A stretch of 64,000 nucleotides of DNA, taken from the NCBI RefSeq assembly GCF_001665785.1, contig NZ_LZSO01000023.1, positions 1 to 64,000 on the forward strand, in the 5' to 3' direction. This document shows, piece after piece, positions 51,100-61,451 of this stretch (its first letter is position 1; each line of letters opens with the position of its first letter). Source of the stretch: Mycolicibacterium peregrinum. Its GTDB lineage: Bacteria; Actinomycetota; Actinomycetes; Mycobacteriales; Mycobacteriaceae. The notes below the pieces were generated by a model. The model did no database searches and was not told the DNA's origin. It worked only from the letters and a program-made list of their open reading frames with translations. The position numbers and the translations under genes are program-made.

Positions 51100-52282
51100 C
51101 GCGGCTCGCCTGCTCCACCGACAGCTCATGCGCCAACAACTCGGCGAAGGTGAATGTCCCTGTCGGCCGGTCGTTCTTGCCCAGCAGATACAGTCGCTTG
51201 ACCGCCGCCAGGATGCCCTCGGCGATCGCGTCGCGGGTCGAGGTGGACAGCAGCAGACCGCGATCATGGGGGTTGGTGATGTAGCCGATGTCCACCTCGA
51301 CGGTGGGCATCCGGGTCAGGCGCAGCAGATCCCAGGTGCGGCCGTGAGACCGGCAGTCACGTAATCCGGTGCGGGCCACCACTTCCCGCTGAATGAAGTC
51401 GGCGAGGTTACGGCCGATGGTCGACACCGACCCATGGGAATTCCCGAAGTGGAACGAGGCCACGCCATTTGCGGAGGGGGAGCGCTGACTCTCGCAACGC
51501 AGGCTGATCATCAGATCCGCACCGACGCGGTTGGCGGTGGCGGCACGTTCGGAATCCAGCGGGCTGCGGTTGGCCGGACGTGAGATGAACGTCTCCATGC
51601 CGATCGCGGTCATCCGGCCTTCGAGCCGACTTGCCAAGTCCCACAGGATGTCCGCTTCGCTGATCGGGCCGTCGGGCCCGTTCATGATCATCCCGTGATC
51701 GGATCCGCCGCGGCCCGGGTCGATGATGACGTGCTTACCCGAGAGCTGCGGACCAGAGCGCCGTACCAGCTCTTCTTCGCGGATCGCGTGCGGAGACCCA
51801 CCGGTCACCCGCGAACCCAGGAAGTACAACGAGCGCAACGTTTCCGGGCCACAGATACCGTCGGGGTACAGCCCGTACTCACGCTGGTAGGACGACAACG
51901 CGTTGTGGGTCTGCAGGCCGAAATGCCCGTCGACCATGCCGGTATAGAAGCCGAGGTCCTGTAGGCGGGCCTGCAGGGTAGCCACGTCGTCGCCGTACAT
52001 GGGCGCACCGAACTGGTGGGTCAGGGTGCGGGCCCCGAGCCGGTAGGAGGCCTCACGCAGAGCGCGGTAGGTGGCCTCCCCGACGATGCCGTCCACCAAC
52101 AGGCCCCGGTGCTGCTGAAATGCCCGGACGGCGCGGTCGAGCTCGTCATCGAATGCGTCGAGCGCAACATGTCTGCCGGTGCTCAGGTCGGCGTCAGGGT
52201 TGTCGATCAGACCTAACGCGGCCAAGGCTGCCCGGATCTCGGTGACTGCTCCGCCACGGTCCCCGCGACGCAGACTCGACAT
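51092..52282 (-). CDS. cwlM: CwlM: inactive N-acetylmuramoyl-L-alanine amidase homologue, regulator of MurA
   Basis: 396 residues: two N-terminal peptidoglycan-binding domains (about 1-75 and 90-155; AVRAFQQHRGLLVDGIVG; ALSSYQREYGLYPDGICG) and an Amidase_3 domain (about 183-370). Active-site ligands are altered: the zinc His of DPGHGG is Arg191 (DPGRGGSD), the SIHxN His is Arg262 (SLRCES) and the late catalytic Glu is Asp (VEVDIGYITN). No signal peptide. This fits the known cytoplasmic role of mycobacterial CwlM, phosphorylated by PknB to stimulate MurA. It is 120 bp downstream of trxA on the same strand. Confidence 0.95.
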   Translation of the reverse strand: MSSLRRGDRGGAVTEIRAALAALGLIDNPDADLSTGRHVALDAFDDELDRAVRAFQQHRGLLVDGIVGEATYRALREASYRLGARTLTHQFGAPMYGDDVATLQARLQDLGFYTGMVDGHFGLQTHNALSSYQREYGLYPDGICGPETLRSLYFLGSRVTGGSPHAIREEELVRRSGPQLSGKHVIIDPGRGGSDHGMIMNGPDGPISEADILWDLASRLEGRMTAIGMETFISRPANRSPLDSERAATANRVGADLMISLRCESQRSPSANGVASFHFGNSHGSVSTIGRNLADFIQREVVARTGLRDCRSHGRTWDLLRLTRMPTVEVDIGYITNPHDRGLLLSTSTRDAIAEGILAAVKRLYLLGKNDRPTGTFTFAELLAHELSVEQASRGA

Positions 52283-52402
52283 TCGGCCCCTCCATGCTGG
52301 TTTCCGGCGATCTGCCAGGCTAGCTAGCCAGCATTGTCTCAGATTTCGGCCACAATCCGGAAAACGCCAGGCGTATCCGGGGTGTGTGGGGTGTGAGTGA
52401 AC

Positions 52403-52735
52403 TCAGAGTGCGTCGGCAAGTTCCCGCAGCAGCGCGGCCTTGCCCTTGGCGCCGACGATGCGCTTCACCGGTGCGCCGTCCTTGAACAGGATGAGCGTCG
52501 GGATGGACACCACCTGGAAGTCACGCGCGGTGGCCGGGTTGGCGTCCACGTCGATCTTGGCAACCCGCAACTCGCCGGCCTTCTCGCTCGCGATCTCCTC
52601 GAGCACCGGGGCCACCATCTTGCACGGGCCGCACCAGGTGGCCCAGAAATCAACCAGTACCGGTGTGCTGCTGGTCAGGACGTCGTTCGAGAACGAATCG
52701 TCGGTGACCGTTACTGTTGCGCTGTCCGCACTCAT
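52403..52735 (-). CDS. trxA: Thioredoxin
   Basis: 110 residues with the redox motif WCGPCKM, the cis-Pro in VVSIPTLILF and the full thioredoxin fold. Called trxC in M. tuberculosis (Rv3914). It reduces protein disulfides using electrons from TrxB, encoded 34 bp upstream on the same strand. Confidence 0.97.
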   Translation of the reverse strand: MSADSATVTVTDDSFSNDVLTSSTPVLVDFWATWCGPCKMVAPVLEEIASEKAGELRVAKIDVDANPATARDFQVVSIPTLILFKDGAPVKRIVGAKGKAALLRELADAL

Positions 52736-52769
52736 GGAGCTCTCCTGTCGGGTCGAAATCTATTGGGGG

Positions 52770-53705
52770 TCAGTCGTTGTCGGCGAGCCAGCGCTCGGTG
52801 TCGATGGCGGCCGAACAGCCGCTGCCCGCAGCGGTGATGGCCTGGCGATAGGTGTGGTCGACGAGATCGCCTGCGGCGAACACGCCGTCGAGCGTGGTCG
52901 CGGTGGTGCGGCCGACGACCTTCACGTAGCCCTCGTCGTCGAGATCGATCTGGCCGCGCACGAGTTCCGAGCGCGGGTCGTGACCGATCGCCACGAACAC
53001 GCCGGTGACCTGGAGCTTGGACTCCTCGCCGGTGACGGTGTCGCGCAGACGCACGCCGGTGACCTTCGGATCGCCCTCGATCTGGGTGATCTCGGTGTTG
53101 GTCAGGAAGGTGATCTTCTCGTTGGCCCGGGCCCGTTCCAGCATGATCTTGGAGGCACGGAACTCGTCGCGGCGGTGGATCAGGGTGACCGAACGTGCGA
53201 AGCGGGTGAGGAACGTCGCCTCTTCCATCGCCGAATCGCCGCCGCCGACCACGATGATGTCCTCGTCGCGGAAGAAGAAGCCGTCGCAGGTGGCGCAGGT
53301 GCTCACACCCATGCCGGTCAGGGCTTCCTCACCGGGCACGCCGAGGTGGCGCGCTGCGGCCCCCATGGCCAGGATCACCGATCGCGCCTGGTGGGTCTCG
53401 TCGCCGACGGTGACCGTCTTCACGGACCCGGTGAGGTCGACGGCGTCGACGTCCTCCATGCGCAGATCCGCACCGAAGCGCAGGGCCTGCTCCCGCATCT
53501 CGTCCATCAGCTCGGGGCCGGTGATGCCCTCACGGAACCCGGGGTAGTTCTCGACCTCGGTGGTGGTCATCAGCGCGCCGCCGAACTGCGTTCCCTCGAA
53601 CACCAGCGGCTTGAGCTGGGCGCGGGCAGCGTAGATGGCTGCGGTGTATCCGGCGGGGCCGGAACCGATGATGATGACGTCGTGGACCGTCGCTGAGGAG
53701 GACAT
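52770..53705 (-). CDS. trxB: Thioredoxin reductase
   Basis: 311 residues: FAD-binding [16 protein letters not shown], redox-active CATC ([11 protein letters not shown]), NADPH-binding [13 protein letters not shown] and C-terminal [19 protein letters not shown]. It transfers electrons from NADPH to thioredoxin. trxB-trxA form an operon on this strand, downstream of the sigM/anti-SigM pair, a common site of redox and envelope stress control. Confidence 0.97.
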   Translation of the reverse strand: MSSSATVHDVIIIGSGPAGYTAAIYAARAQLKPLVFEGTQFGGALMTTTEVENYPGFREGITGPELMDEMREQALRFGADLRMEDVDAVDLTGSVKTVTVGDETHQARSVILAMGAAARHLGVPGEEALTGMGVSTCATCDGFFFRDEDIIVVGGGDSAMEEATFLTRFARSVTLIHRRDEFRASKIMLERARANEKITFLTNTEITQIEGDPKVTGVRLRDTVTGEESKLQVTGVFVAIGHDPRSELVRGQIDLDDEGYVKVVGRTTATTLDGVFAAGDLVDHTYRQAITAAGSGCSAAIDTERWLADND

Positions 53706-53785
53706 GTAGGCCTTTCTGCCGTACTCGGCACGGGTTGCAACGTCAGCCTAGGCCGGATGTGTTCCCACCTGGCTCGCAGGACACA

Positions 53786-54535
53786 CTACGGACGTTTCGC
53801 CGGGTGTTTGACCACGGTGTCTGCCAGCGATCCGGAGTGAGTGGCGTCGCAGTCCGCGGGGACCACGACACCGACGACGGAGTCCGGGTCGGTCGGCGCG
53901 GTCGGCGGCACCAACACCAGCACTCCCTGGCGACCGGCCACGTCCACCGGGCGAGCGCCCAGAACCGGGACGCCGGCGGGGTAGCCCAGAGCCGACAGGC
54001 ACGCATTGCGGCGTGGTGGGTCGGTCAGCGGTCCAAGATCGGGCGGGACCGACAGCAGCCCCTGGATCTGGGTTTCGGACAGGCCGATCGCGCCGCGTGG
54101 AGGTGAGACGGTGATGCGGCCGAAGCTGGTCAGTGTCGACGGGGCCTGGCCCGGCGCGCGCACCAGCACCACGCCTCCCACCACTGCGGCCGCCACGGCC
54201 GCGCTCGCCCCGGTGACGGCTGCGATCGACCTCCAGCGTCTGGGCGGTGCTGTTGGGGCGGGCTCGGCCCGCAGTATGTCGGACAGCCGGTCACTCACCT
54301 CGGCCGGCACCCGGGGAGCAGTGCAGCGGTCCTGGCCGAGCTGGGCCAGATCGCGACGCACCCGATCGAGGGCCGCGAGGGTGTGCCTGGCATCCGGTCC
54401 GGCGATCGGGTCGGTGCGTACCCGTCGGCGAAGCTGTGCGGCCGTGTCATCGTCGAGCAACCCGGCCTGCAGGTCGGCGAGCAGCTCAGCAGGAATCGGG
54501 CCGTCCGACGGCACTGGGGGTGTGCTGCCGTTCAT
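53786..54535 (-). CDS. rsmA: Anti-sigma factor for SigM
   Basis: 249 residues: a cytoplasmic N-terminal helical region (about 10-85, AELLADLQAGLLDDDTAAQL), one membrane helix (AAVTGASAAVAAAVVGGVVL) and an extracytoplasmic domain with paired cysteines (NACLSAL; ADCDATH). The architecture and the 50-bp overlap with the 3' end of sigM mark it as the cognate membrane anti-sigma factor (Rv3912). ATG 54535 has GAAGG upstream. Confidence 0.85.
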   Translation of the reverse strand: MNGSTPPVPSDGPIPAELLADLQAGLLDDDTAAQLRRRVRTDPIAGPDARHTLAALDRVRRDLAQLGQDRCTAPRVPAEVSDRLSDILRAEPAPTAPPRRWRSIAAVTGASAAVAAAVVGGVVLVRAPGQAPSTLTSFGRITVSPPRGAIGLSETQIQGLLSVPPDLGPLTDPPRRNACLSALGYPAGVPVLGARPVDVAGRQGVLVLVPPTAPTDPDSVVGVVVPADCDATHSGSLADTVVKHPAKRP

Positions 54536-55139
54536 CGCCTTCAAAGTACTGGAGCAGGCCTGCGAGCTTGTGTCTGGCGCGCGAGCACCGGCTCTTCACG
54601 GTGCCTTCTGCGACCCCGAGGAGCAGGGCTGTCTCGGCCACCGAATAGCCCTGCATGTCGACGGCCACCACGGCGGCGCGCTGCTCGAGCGGCAGCTGCA
54701 TGAGCGCCCGCTCCACCACGATCGCGGTGGCGACCCGGGGTGCTGGGTCGCCGGCCGGGTCACGCAGGTGTAGGAGGTGGTCGAGCTCGTGTTCGGACGA
54801 GGTGGGCTGGTGGCGTGACCGGCGGACCCGGTCCAGGCAGGCATTCACCACGATCCGGTACAGCCAGCTGCTGACCGCCGAATCGTGGCGGAACGACGCG
54901 GCCGTGCGATGGGCCGACAACAACGCATCCTGCACGGCGTCGTCGGCGTCTTCGTGGTGATGGCTGGTCAGGAACGCCAACCGGCGCAGCTGACCGTGAT
55001 GCCGGTGGACGAGTTCCTCGAATGCGTAGCGATCCCCGGCGACGTGGGCGTCCAGCAGTTCGGCATCAGTACGCGAGGCGGTGCCATGCCTCCGCAGCTG
55101 CGTCGTCGCCGGCTTCCCGGTCCCCCCGAACCTTCCCAC
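54486..55139 (-). CDS. sigM: ECF RNA polymerase sigma factor SigM
   Basis: 217 residues with region 2 (AELLDAHVAGDRYAFEELVH; DADDAVQDALLSAHR; SSWLYRIVVNACLDRVRR) and region 4 (LPLEQRAAVVAVDMQGYSVA; GVAEGTVKSRCSRARHKL). An ECF sigma factor held inactive by the overlapping anti-sigma gene. In mycobacteria SigM controls secreted and ESX-type proteins in long stationary phase. GTG 55139 is taken; the first 25 residues are poorly conserved, so a later start is possible. The 100-bp gap to murJ probably carries its promoter. Confidence 0.95.
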   Translation of the reverse strand: MGRFGGTGKPATTQLRRHGTASRTDAELLDAHVAGDRYAFEELVHRHHGQLRRLAFLTSHHHEDADDAVQDALLSAHRTAASFRHDSAVSSWLYRIVVNACLDRVRRSRHQPTSSEHELDHLLHLRDPAGDPAPRVATAIVVERALMQLPLEQRAAVVAVDMQGYSVAETALLLGVAEGTVKSRCSRARHKLAGLLQYFEGDERQHTPSAVGRPDSC

Positions 55140-55239
55140 ACGCTGAACTTAAACGCTGTCAGGGAGCCGCCCGGACACTTGTTTGCCCGGAACGGTGTTA
55201 CACCAGGTCAAGAAGCCATCGGGCCTGGGGACTACGTCC

Positions 55240-58200
55240 TCAGGAGGCCGCTTTGAGGGTGATCTCGGAGATGTCGGTGCGGCTCTTGCCGTCCACCGTG
55301 CCCAGCGTCGAGATCCACACCAGCACGTAGGAGGTGGACTGTGCCTTGTTCACCGAGATGGTGTTGGAGCCGGGCTTCAGCGGGGTCGTCGGCGTCAGTT
55401 CGGTGGTGTCCGACAGGGATGACGGGGTGGCCGACTGGGCCGCGCGGATCTGTACCGAGGTGCCGGTGCTGGTCACGTTCAAGGTGACCGCGCCGATCGT
55501 GGTGGGCTGCGGCAGTTGCAGCATCAGGCCGACGCCGTTCTTGAACCCGGGGAACGGGGACGGGTCCGAATACGTGTCGGTGGACCATGCCGTGCTGCTG
55601 TTGCCGTCGATGGCCTGCCCGGCGGTGGCCGGTGAATCGGCTTCGCCTTCGGGTGAGAACACAGTTGCCCGAACGGGTTTCACCGTGCTTCCGGTGGCGG
55701 CCGACGAATTGCCCTGGGTCTGCTCGCTGTTCTCCGACGGCGCGTTCAGGCCGAGCTCGTCCCGGTTGAGGCCGCCCCCGACGTCGCCGAAGATGCTGTT
55801 GAGGACGGACGCGAGCACCAGCAGTGCCACCAGGATGATGGCTGCGCCCACGCTCACCCCGATGATGACGCCCTTGCGGCGACGGGCCTCGGCGGCTTCG
55901 TGTTCCTCAGGGGTCTCGTGTGCGCGGACCGGAGCTGCCGGGGCGGGCGTCTCCTCGACCGAACCCATCATGAGCTCGGTCCGATCGGCGATGGCGGTTG
56001 CCTGCTGTAACAGGTTCAAAAGGGTTGGAGCACTTCGAATTCCGCCACCGGGCTGGACGGCACGGGCGGCCGCCGCCGAGATCTGGAACGGAATGTCGCG
56101 GTCGACGGCGCGCGGTTCGACCGGTTGGCCGGCCGGATCCAGGGCCGCGGGCTCCAGCCCGCTGCGTGATCCGGATTCCGGCAGCGGCCACCGATTGATC
56201 AGCAACGCGTACAGCGCCGCGCCGATGCCGCGGATGTCGTCGTCAGGCGTGGCGTCGGGCATGGTGGCCGGGAAGGCCAGTGCCACATCGCCTTCGATGC
56301 TCACCCGCACCCGGCTGGGGTGGTCGATCGACAGCGCTACTCCGGCGCGGTGGGCTGCCTCGGCGGCAGCGGCCAGCGACTGGATGGCGCGGGCCCCGCC
56401 GATCGGGGAGGGCGAGGTGTCGGCGACCTCGGCCAGCGAGCCGCCGCGAATCCACTCCGAGACGATCAGGCCGCCCGACCCGCTGTGCGCGACGTCGAGT
56501 ACCCGGGCGATACCGGGAACGTCGAGGCGGCTGAGTTTGAGGGTGCGCGAGAGGATCTCCTGCACCTGCGCGTCGGGCATGGTGGCATCAGGGTCGACGA
56601 AGGTCAGCGCCACCTGGCGGTCCAGTGCGGTGTCGAGTGCCTGCCAGAACTGCAGGTGCGGCGGGCCACCGTGGAACACCAGAAGCCGGTAGCGGCCGTC
56701 GGCGATGGTGGCCCCGGGGATCAGGTGCACATCGTCGTCTGTCGATTCCAGCGCGGCGTCGTGCGGCGGTGCGAACGAGATCGGCTCACGGGTCGGGTCA
56801 CCGCCGTAGTCGGTGAGCGGACGCGTCGCCCCGTTGGACCGGTTCGCGGCGGCTTCGCCGGATCCGGTGCTCTCGTCCGACGATGCGGTGGTTGCCGGAC
56901 CGGCGGGCGCCACATCGGGTTGGAACTCGTCGGCGGCCGGACGCGGCAACTTCGTCGTATCCGTCGTCATCCCGGAACTCGTCATCCCGGAACCAGAGGT
57001 GGCGTCCAGTGCCGCGTCGTCCGCAGATTCGTCGGTCACCGGTGATCCTTTCCACATCCCCGCTCCGGCAACGTGTGCCGGAGTCCCGCCTCCGGCGGCT
57101 GCCGGGCTTGACGGCCACCCAGTGGGAGAAGAATTCCTCTGATCAGGGTACGTGACGGGCGCTGCAGGTTGAGGCCCGACGGGCGGCGCAATTGTTTGCA
57201 TGGCTACCTGTCCGGCCCCCGGCGCCGGGGCGGGACGCCCCCGCCCGAGCCGGCGGCGGACCATTGCCAGCGCCGATTGCGCCTCAGGAACCCGGGCGGC
57301 GATCATCACTCCGGCGATGATCGGAACCATGATCAGACCGAGGGCGAGCAGCCGCAGCAGTGAGCCCGCGGCGCCTGCGTGCTCGGTCAGTGAGTCCAGG
57401 CCCAGGAGCCGGTCGGCGGCGTGGGCGACCAGGCTTGCGAGCAACGATGCCGCGATCGTGACCAGGATGGTGCGGATGACCGTGTCGCGGAGTAACCGGC
57501 CGCCGCGCGGACGCAGGTTGGACTTCAGGAGCACGTAACCCATGACGGCCCCGGCGACGAACCCCAACCCGTTGGCCAGTCCGAGGTACCCGGCCACCAT
57601 GTTGGGGTCGTCGGTCAGGTGCGGGGCGATGATCGAGCCGATGATCTTGACGGCCGTGATCACCACGATGATGGCGATCGGGGTCCAGGGCTTCTCCCGC
57701 GCGTAGAACACCCGCAGCTGCAGCAGGACCAGTGCATAGGGGATGAGCGTGAAGGCCGACAGGGTGATCGCCATGCCGAGGTAGCCGGCGTCGGAGGCGC
57801 TGAAGTTGCCGTACGCGAACAGTGCGCTGCCGATGGCGGGCCCGCCGACGGTCATCATCGCCACCACCGGGATGAGCGTCACCATGGTGAGCCGGGTGGC
57901 CAGGGAGTAGTCGTCGAGCACGGCCGGAATGTTGTCGGCGGCCGCGTTGCGGCTCAGGCGCGGCATCACCACGGTGAGCACCGTGACCCCGATCATCCCG
58001 AACGGCAGCATCAACACCAGCCAGGTGTAGTTGTAGATCGCGGGCCCGGTGTCGGCGGCCCCGCTGGCGATCTGATTGCCGACGATCAGGCCGATCTGGC
58101 TGATCAGCACGTAGAGCACCATGGCGGCGGCCATGGTGCCGAACTTCTTGAGCCGGTCGTCGATGCCCCACAGGGGCCGCAGGCTGATCCGTTCGGCGCG

Positions 58201-58947
58201 GATCGCCACGAGCAGCACGGCTGCCTGCGCAACCACACCGAGGGTGGTGCCGATCCCCAGGACCAGCAGCTTGGCCGTGCCCATGTGGGGCGGATCGATC
58301 GAGAACTCACCCGGCACCAGGACGAACACGCCCAGCGTCACGATCGCCACCACGTTGTTGACCACGGGGGCCCAGGCGGGTGGACCGAAGACGTTGCGGG
58401 TGTTGAGGATTGCCATGAAGACAGACGACAGGCCGTAGAACAGCACCTGTGGCAACAACAGGTAGGCGAACGCGGTGGTCAGCGGATTGTTGACCTTCGG
58501 ATCACTGCCCAGCATCAGTCGCACCAGCAGTGGCGCGCACAGCACCGACAGCACTGTGGTGACCAGCAGCAGCGTCGTGGCCAGGGTCACCAGCCGCCGT
58601 ACGAACGCGGTGCCGCCATCGGCGTCGTCGCGTTCGGCACGGGCCAGGACCGGCACGAAGATCGCCGTGAAGGTGGCCTCCAGCACCAGTGCCGCCACCA
58701 TGTTGGGCAGCTGGTTGGCCACCGAGAACGAACTGGTCAGCGCTCCGCCGAGCATCGCCATGAGGAGCACGAACCGGAAGAACCCGGTGATGCGCGAGAT
58801 CAGCGTCGCGAAGGCCATGCCCCACGAGCGCGAGACGACCGCGGCATCGGAGAGCTCGGCGCGCCCGGCAGGCCGGATCGGGCCGGTGGCATGCGGGATC
58901 CTCGGCGGGCCCGGTGGGCGGGCCGCTGGTTGGTCGGGCGAGGTCAT
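55240..58947 (-). CDS. murJ: Lipid II flippase MurJ fused to a pseudokinase and extracytoplasmic domain
   Basis: 1235 residues. The N-terminal MviN/MurJ transporter (about 35-565, many helices; SRITGFFRFVLLMAMLG, the VLYVLISQIGLIVGNQIASG block) flips lipid II. A linker leads to a pseudokinase (about 735-920) whose catalytic loop is DHPSRVRVS instead of HRDxKxxN and which lacks a DFG. One membrane helix (about 1027-1050) and a C-terminal beta-rich domain (about 1080-1235) follow. In M. tuberculosis this domain (Rv3910) is phosphorylated by PknB and then bound by FhaA. ATG 58947 overlaps the stop of the upstream DUF6049 gene by one base (TGATG). Confidence 0.95.
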   Translation of the reverse strand: MTSPDQPAARPPGPPRIPHATGPIRPAGRAELSDAAVVSRSWGMAFATLISRITGFFRFVLLMAMLGGALTSSFSVANQLPNMVAALVLEATFTAIFVPVLARAERDDADGGTAFVRRLVTLATTLLLVTTVLSVLCAPLLVRLMLGSDPKVNNPLTTAFAYLLLPQVLFYGLSSVFMAILNTRNVFGPPAWAPVVNNVVAIVTLGVFVLVPGEFSIDPPHMGTAKLLVLGIGTTLGVVAQAAVLLVAIRAERISLRPLWGIDDRLKKFGTMAAAMVLYVLISQIGLIVGNQIASGAADTGPAIYNYTWLVLMLPFGMIGVTVLTVVMPRLSRNAAADNIPAVLDDYSLATRLTMVTLIPVVAMMTVGGPAIGSALFAYGNFSASDAGYLGMAITLSAFTLIPYALVLLQLRVFYAREKPWTPIAIIVVITAVKIIGSIIAPHLTDDPNMVAGYLGLANGLGFVAGAVMGYVLLKSNLRPRGGRLLRDTVIRTILVTIAASLLASLVAHAADRLLGLDSLTEHAGAAGSLLRLLALGLIMVPIIAGVMIAARVPEAQSALAMVRRRLGRGRPAPAPGAGQVAMQTIAPPVGPQPAAPVTYPDQRNSSPTGWPSSPAAAGGGTPAHVAGAGMWKGSPVTDESADDAALDATSGSGMTSSGMTTDTTKLPRPAADEFQPDVAPAGPATTASSDESTGSGEAAANRSNGATRPLTDYGGDPTREPISFAPPHDAALESTDDDVHLIPGATIADGRYRLLVFHGGPPHLQFWQALDTALDRQVALTFVDPDATMPDAQVQEILSRTLKLSRLDVPGIARVLDVAHSGSGGLIVSEWIRGGSLAEVADTSPSPIGGARAIQSLAAAAEAAHRAGVALSIDHPSRVRVSIEGDVALAFPATMPDATPDDDIRGIGAALYALLINRWPLPESGSRSGLEPAALDPAGQPVEPRAVDRDIPFQISAAAARAVQPGGGIRSAPTLLNLLQQATAIADRTELMMGSVEETPAPAAPVRAHETPEEHEAAEARRRKGVIIGVSVGAAIILVALLVLASVLNSIFGDVGGGLNRDELGLNAPSENSEQTQGNSSAATGSTVKPVRATVFSPEGEADSPATAGQAIDGNSSTAWSTDTYSDPSPFPGFKNGVGLMLQLPQPTTIGAVTLNVTSTGTSVQIRAAQSATPSSLSDTTELTPTTPLKPGSNTISVNKAQSTSYVLVWISTLGTVDGKSRTDISEITLKAAS

Positions 58948-61451
58948 CAGGGTCGATCCGGACTCGTCGCAGGCGCCGGCGGGGTGGCGGGTGCCTCGTC
59001 GGTGTTGTCGGCATCGGCGTCGTTGTTGAACGCCATCGCGACATCGAGCGGGTCGGGGTGCTCGCCCGGCGGGATGAGGTCGGCACGGTCGGGCTGGCCG
59101 CGGAAGCGGTGCCACAATCGGCGCCCGGCGAGCGCCACCAGCACGGCCCCGGCCGACAGGGTGATGAAGAACAGCACCTTGCCGTAGGCGTTCGAGTGCA
59201 CCGACAACCGGACGGGCTCACCGAGTGTCAGTCCGTCGGTGGTCTGCAGGCTGACGTCGACCGCCACCCGCTGGGTGAAGTGCACCTCGATCGGTACCCG
59301 CAGCGGCAGATAGCCGGGCGGCAGTTCGATCTCGCCCATGTCGGTGACGGTCATCCCGGGCGGTGCGTCGACGTGCAGCCGGACCCTGACCGGGACCGGA
59401 AGGTCGTTGCGCAGGGCCAGGGGCAGGGGACTGCGTTCGGTGGCCAGCGTGTAGGCCCCGCCGGGGTTGACGATCGTGACCGCGCCGAACATGTCGTTCA
59501 CACTGCGGCCGACGGTCTGCAACCGCTGCTCGGCCAGCCCTTCGCGGGCCTCCGGCGGCACCGACTGGCTCAGCGCCCGCAGCATGTCCTCACGCAGCGG
59601 CGCGGTGTACTGCATGCCGGTCAGTCCGGTGCGTTCATCGGTGGTCAGCGCCGCGGTCAGCCCCCACAGCCGGCTGACCGCCGCCGCGATGCCGCTGCTG
59701 ATGTTCTCGTCGATGGCGCTGCGCGGGTTGCCGAGGGAATCCGGCGGCGGGGGTTGCACGGGTTCGGGCGGCGCCGCGTTGCCCTCGGCGATCACCGTGG
59801 GCAGTGGACGTGGCACGGCCAGCCCGGCGTGGATCGTGGTGGCCACCGAGGTCAGGATGGCCTGCGCGTCGTCGGCGTCGAGCGACCACACGAGCGGTGG
59901 CATCAGGATCTGGGTCCGGGGCTCCTCGGTGGGGGTGAGGCCCCGCCACAGCAGCGCGCCCAGCGCATCCTGGCGCCTGGCTGTCTGCGAGTCGTGACGA
60001 ACCGGGATCTCCAGCGACGGATCCAGGTAGGACGGCGCCACCGGATCGGTGCCCGCACCGGCCAGGGCGGCACCGACCGCCGGGTCGAATCCGGCCGCGA
60101 CGACCTCGGGCCCGTACCGCCGGGGGGTCACATCGGCGGTCTCGGGGGCGCCGGTGGCCGAGTCCTGGGCGGCGATCTGGGTGGCCGAGATGGCGACCGT
60201 CTGGCCCTGGGCTGCCAGCAGGTCCAGGGCGGGGCGGGTGAGCGGACCGTCACCCAGGATGCTGGCGCCCCGGATCGAGGTGACACCCAGGATCTGGTCG
60301 ACGATGTCACCGGCGCCGTTGGTCGCGATCGCGCTCAACCCCGGATCGCCGACCCGTTGCAGCGCGGTCAGATCGGCCTGCGCGTAGTTGGTCGGTGCCA
60401 CGCAGAGCCGCGCGGCCAGGCCGCGCAAGCGGTTCAGCCAGTTGACGGCGGCTTCCTGGCCGGTACCGGGTCGCGTCGGGGTGCCTGCACCGGCGTCGGG
60501 ACCGTCGTTGACGACGTAGCCGCCGGTCATCGCGTTGACCGTGACGAGCAGATCCGGATCGACGGCAAGGCACAAGGTGGCGCGCAGTTGGCCGCCGGAG
60601 TCGACGGTCGGCCCGGTGGCGAAGTCGGCTGCCGACAGCAGGGTGTCGAGCCGCCCGCCCGGGGCCAGGGACGCGGCGAGACTGTCGTCGACCAACCGCA
60701 CCGGCGTGGTGCCGCCTGGGGCGCCGGAAGCCAGTCGTGGTCGGTCGGCCAGCGGCCAGAGCATGGTCATTCGCACCGGGTGGGAGGTGTCCGGCGGTAC
60801 CACCGAGCTGAGGGTGTCGGCGGCCGACATCGATTCCGGCGCGTTGTCGGCGGCCTGGTCGGGCGGCACCCCGAGGACCGGCAGCAGGAAGCGGGCGTCG
60901 TCGAGTTTGGCCGGCGCACCGTAATCCGGTGTCCCGTTGACGTTGATCAGCACGGGGTAGACGCCGGGTTCGCTGATGTGCAGTGACCCGGGGCCTTCGG
61001 AGCGCAGGGGATAGGACAGTGTGAAGCCCACCGATTGGCCGCGATCCATCTCGGGTGCCACGGTCACGAAGTCGGCTACGGGCTCGAACCGGTCGACATC
61101 TCCGGTGAGGTCGGTGCGCAGCTGGCTCGATGAGGTCACCGCGCGCGCGTGCTCCATGCGGATGTCCACGTCGCGGACCGGCCGGTCTCCGACGTTGAGC
61201 ACGGCCCCGGTCACGGTCAGCACCGATTCACTCGTGGTGGTGACGACGTTGGGGGTGACGCGGTCGATGCGGATCTGGAGAAACGGCACCGCTCCCGGTT
61301 CGCTGGCGCTCGCGCGCGGCAGGAGCACCGGCAGCGCGGCGGTGGACCACACCGAGAACAACAACACCACCGCCACAAGCACCACTGTGTGCGCCAGGAG
61401 GGAGAACCCTCGGCGCACCGCCGGGGCGGCGGTCACGGCCCCTGTCCGCAT
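58947..61451 (-). CDS. DUF6049 family secreted/membrane protein (Rv3909 family)
   Basis: 834 residues. A signal peptide or anchor ([20 protein letters not shown]) is followed by a large extracytoplasmic region of beta-sandwich-like domains ([20 protein letters not shown] near residue 60) and a C-terminal membrane helix ([19 protein letters not shown]) with a short acidic/Pro-rich cytoplasmic tail. No enzymatic motif is seen. It is always found between mutT4 and murJ in mycobacteria and is translationally coupled to murJ, so a role in lipid II export or wall assembly is inferred. ATG 61451 overlaps the mutT4 3' end by 19 bp; the long upstream open frame is a shadow of mutT4. Confidence 0.85.
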   Translation of the reverse strand: MRTGAVTAAPAVRRGFSLLAHTVVLVAVVLLFSVWSTAALPVLLPRASASEPGAVPFLQIRIDRVTPNVVTTTSESVLTVTGAVLNVGDRPVRDVDIRMEHARAVTSSSQLRTDLTGDVDRFEPVADFVTVAPEMDRGQSVGFTLSYPLRSEGPGSLHISEPGVYPVLINVNGTPDYGAPAKLDDARFLLPVLGVPPDQAADNAPESMSAADTLSSVVPPDTSHPVRMTMLWPLADRPRLASGAPGGTTPVRLVDDSLAASLAPGGRLDTLLSAADFATGPTVDSGGQLRATLCLAVDPDLLVTVNAMTGGYVVNDGPDAGAGTPTRPGTGQEAAVNWLNRLRGLAARLCVAPTNYAQADLTALQRVGDPGLSAIATNGAGDIVDQILGVTSIRGASILGDGPLTRPALDLLAAQGQTVAISATQIAAQDSATGAPETADVTPRRYGPEVVAAGFDPAVGAALAGAGTDPVAPSYLDPSLEIPVRHDSQTARRQDALGALLWRGLTPTEEPRTQILMPPLVWSLDADDAQAILTSVATTIHAGLAVPRPLPTVIAEGNAAPPEPVQPPPPDSLGNPRSAIDENISSGIAAAVSRLWGLTAALTTDERTGLTGMQYTAPLREDMLRALSQSVPPEAREGLAEQRLQTVGRSVNDMFGAVTIVNPGGAYTLATERSPLPLALRNDLPVPVRVRLHVDAPPGMTVTDMGEIELPPGYLPLRVPIEVHFTQRVAVDVSLQTTDGLTLGEPVRLSVHSNAYGKVLFFITLSAGAVLVALAGRRLWHRFRGQPDRADLIPPGEHPDPLDVAMAFNNDADADNTDEAPATPPAPATSPDRP

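Noticed and set aside
58914..60986. Plus-strand open frame of about 690 codons opposite the DUF6049 gene
   Set aside because: Gly/Arg/His-rich translation typical of an antisense shadow; the minus-strand gene has a signal peptide and coupling to murJ.
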